A stretch of 64,000 nucleotides of DNA from Phycisphaera sp. (GTDB lineage: Bacteria; Planctomycetota; Phycisphaerae; Phycisphaerales; UBA1924), in the NCBI GenBank assembly GCA_020639255.1, contig JACKGZ010000001.1:62001-126000 (forward strand). Reading direction: 5' to 3'. The position numbers and the translations under genes were made by a program. Numbering within the stretch: position 1 is the stretch's first letter; every line of letters begins with the position of its first letter. A model generated the notes under the pieces. That model ran no database searches. It worked only from the letters and a program-made list of their open reading frames with translations, and was not told where the DNA came from. Of this stretch, positions 63,543-64,000 are shown one piece after another.

Positions 63543-64000
63543 TCAGACCGGCCCATCCTCCGTGATGACGACGCCGACGCTCATGTCGTGCGCTTCCGCG
63601 GGCACTTCGTCGACGACCTGACACGAGAGTACCAGCCCGACCGTCACCGCGCCGGGTGAAAGCCGCGCCAGGAAGCGATCATAGAAGCCCCCGCCGCGCC
63701 CGAGGCGCTCGCCCGAGCGTGAATACGCGAGCGCCGGCACGATCACAAGCCCGATCTCATCGATCGAAACGACAGGCGCGCCCGGCCCCGGCTCGCGCAG
63801 GCCGAACCTGCTTTCCACAAGCTCTCCACCATCGACTCCCAAGAGCGCCGGTTCCATCGTCTTGTCCGCCCAGTTCACGCGGGGCGCCGCCACACGCACG
63901 CCCCGCATCCGCCACATCGCGATCGCGCCCGCCGGGTCCGCCTCGCCCGGCATCGCCAAATACGCCATCGCCATTCCGGGCGAGGGGTACCGCTCCATCA
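63543..64000 (-). CDS. 5-formyltetrahydrofolate cyclo-ligase family, N-terminus outside window
   Basis: The visible 152 residues match the C-terminal two-thirds of the family. VIVPALAYSRSGERLGRGGG followed by FYDRFLA is the signature (ATP/folate-binding 'RLG-GGG-YDR'). SPGMAMAYLAMPGEADP corresponds to the strand-helix region after the N-terminal Arg/Lys segment. The enzyme would convert 5-formyl-THF to 5,10-methenyl-THF using ATP. The true start lies beyond 64000; internal ATGs near the edge are not starts. The stop is 49 bp before the L,D-transpeptidase start, so they may form one operon. Confidence 0.85.
   Translation of the reverse strand, partial: MERYPSPGMAMAYLAMPGEADPAGAIAMWRMRGVRVAAPRVNWADKTMEPALLGVDGGELVESRFGLREPGPGAPVVSIDEIGLVIVPALAYSRSGERLGRGGGFYDRFLARLSPGAVTVGLVLSCQVVDEVPAEAHDMSVGVVITEDGPV

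Overview
The window is 64 kb of GC-rich bacterial chromosome, roughly two-thirds G+C by eye, with genes on both strands in short operons. Several traits point to a planctomycete, most likely class Phycisphaerae: an ATP-type PEP carboxykinase, a secreted protein ending in a Pro-Ala-Pro / hydrophobic / poly-Arg sorting tail, a reduced PqiAB module, a squalene-cyclase-like repeat protein, and lineage-specific membrane and acidic proteins. This assignment is inferred from gene content, not from a marker search.

Layout. 0-9.6 kb: rlmN (partial), asnS, an AT-rich DUF2971 island, a peptidase_MA metalloprotease, rsmE, a prenyltransferase-repeat protein and an M32 carboxypeptidase. 9.6-22.7 kb: a class V aminotransferase, an EF-G-like GTPase, gltX, an OYE-family reductase, glnS, a sorting-tail protein, pqiAB and small zinc-ribbon proteins. 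22.7-28.8 kb: a PfkB kinase, a methyltransferase, a trypsin-like protease with a probable PDZ domain, a glutamine amidotransferase, a HhH-GPD glycosylase and a sulfotransferase, interspersed with a dispersed palindromic repeat. 28.8-34.15 kb: a 5.3 kb mobile element. 34.2-51.7 kb: carB, glmS, a transporter-like membrane protein, a TolC-like protein, a GH35-like protein, an HD hydrolase, a PDZ protein plus APH-family kinase, yicC, secG and tpiA. 51.8-64 kb: a small unknown gene, pckA, tRNA-His, a degenerate two-component pair, gyrB, an L,D-transpeptidase and a 5-formyl-THF cyclo-ligase (partial).

The most notable feature is the insertion at 28830-34136. It starts and ends with matching inverted repeats (AATGGCACT...), is bounded by a 13-bp direct repeat (28817-28829 and 34137-34149), and sits inside one arm of a dispersed palindromic repeat. 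It carries an IS4-type DDE transposase and, unusually, four further genes: a zinc-ribbon membrane protein, a divergent XRE-type repressor with a perfect palindrome in the shared promoter region, a protein with a probable LOTUS/OST-HTH domain, and an unrecognised partner in the same reading frame just downstream. The cargo is clearly poorer in G+C than the host. It looks like a cargo-carrying IS4-type transposon with a small self-regulated cassette whose function I cannot name.

Other points of interest are a neighbouring sensor-kinase-like and PilZ-REC-HPt-like pair in which both expected phospho-histidines appear to be missing, a GH35-like protein with an altered active site, nested palindromes behind glmS, and separate GluRS, GlnRS and AsnRS genes, which imply direct charging of tRNA-Gln and tRNA-Asn.
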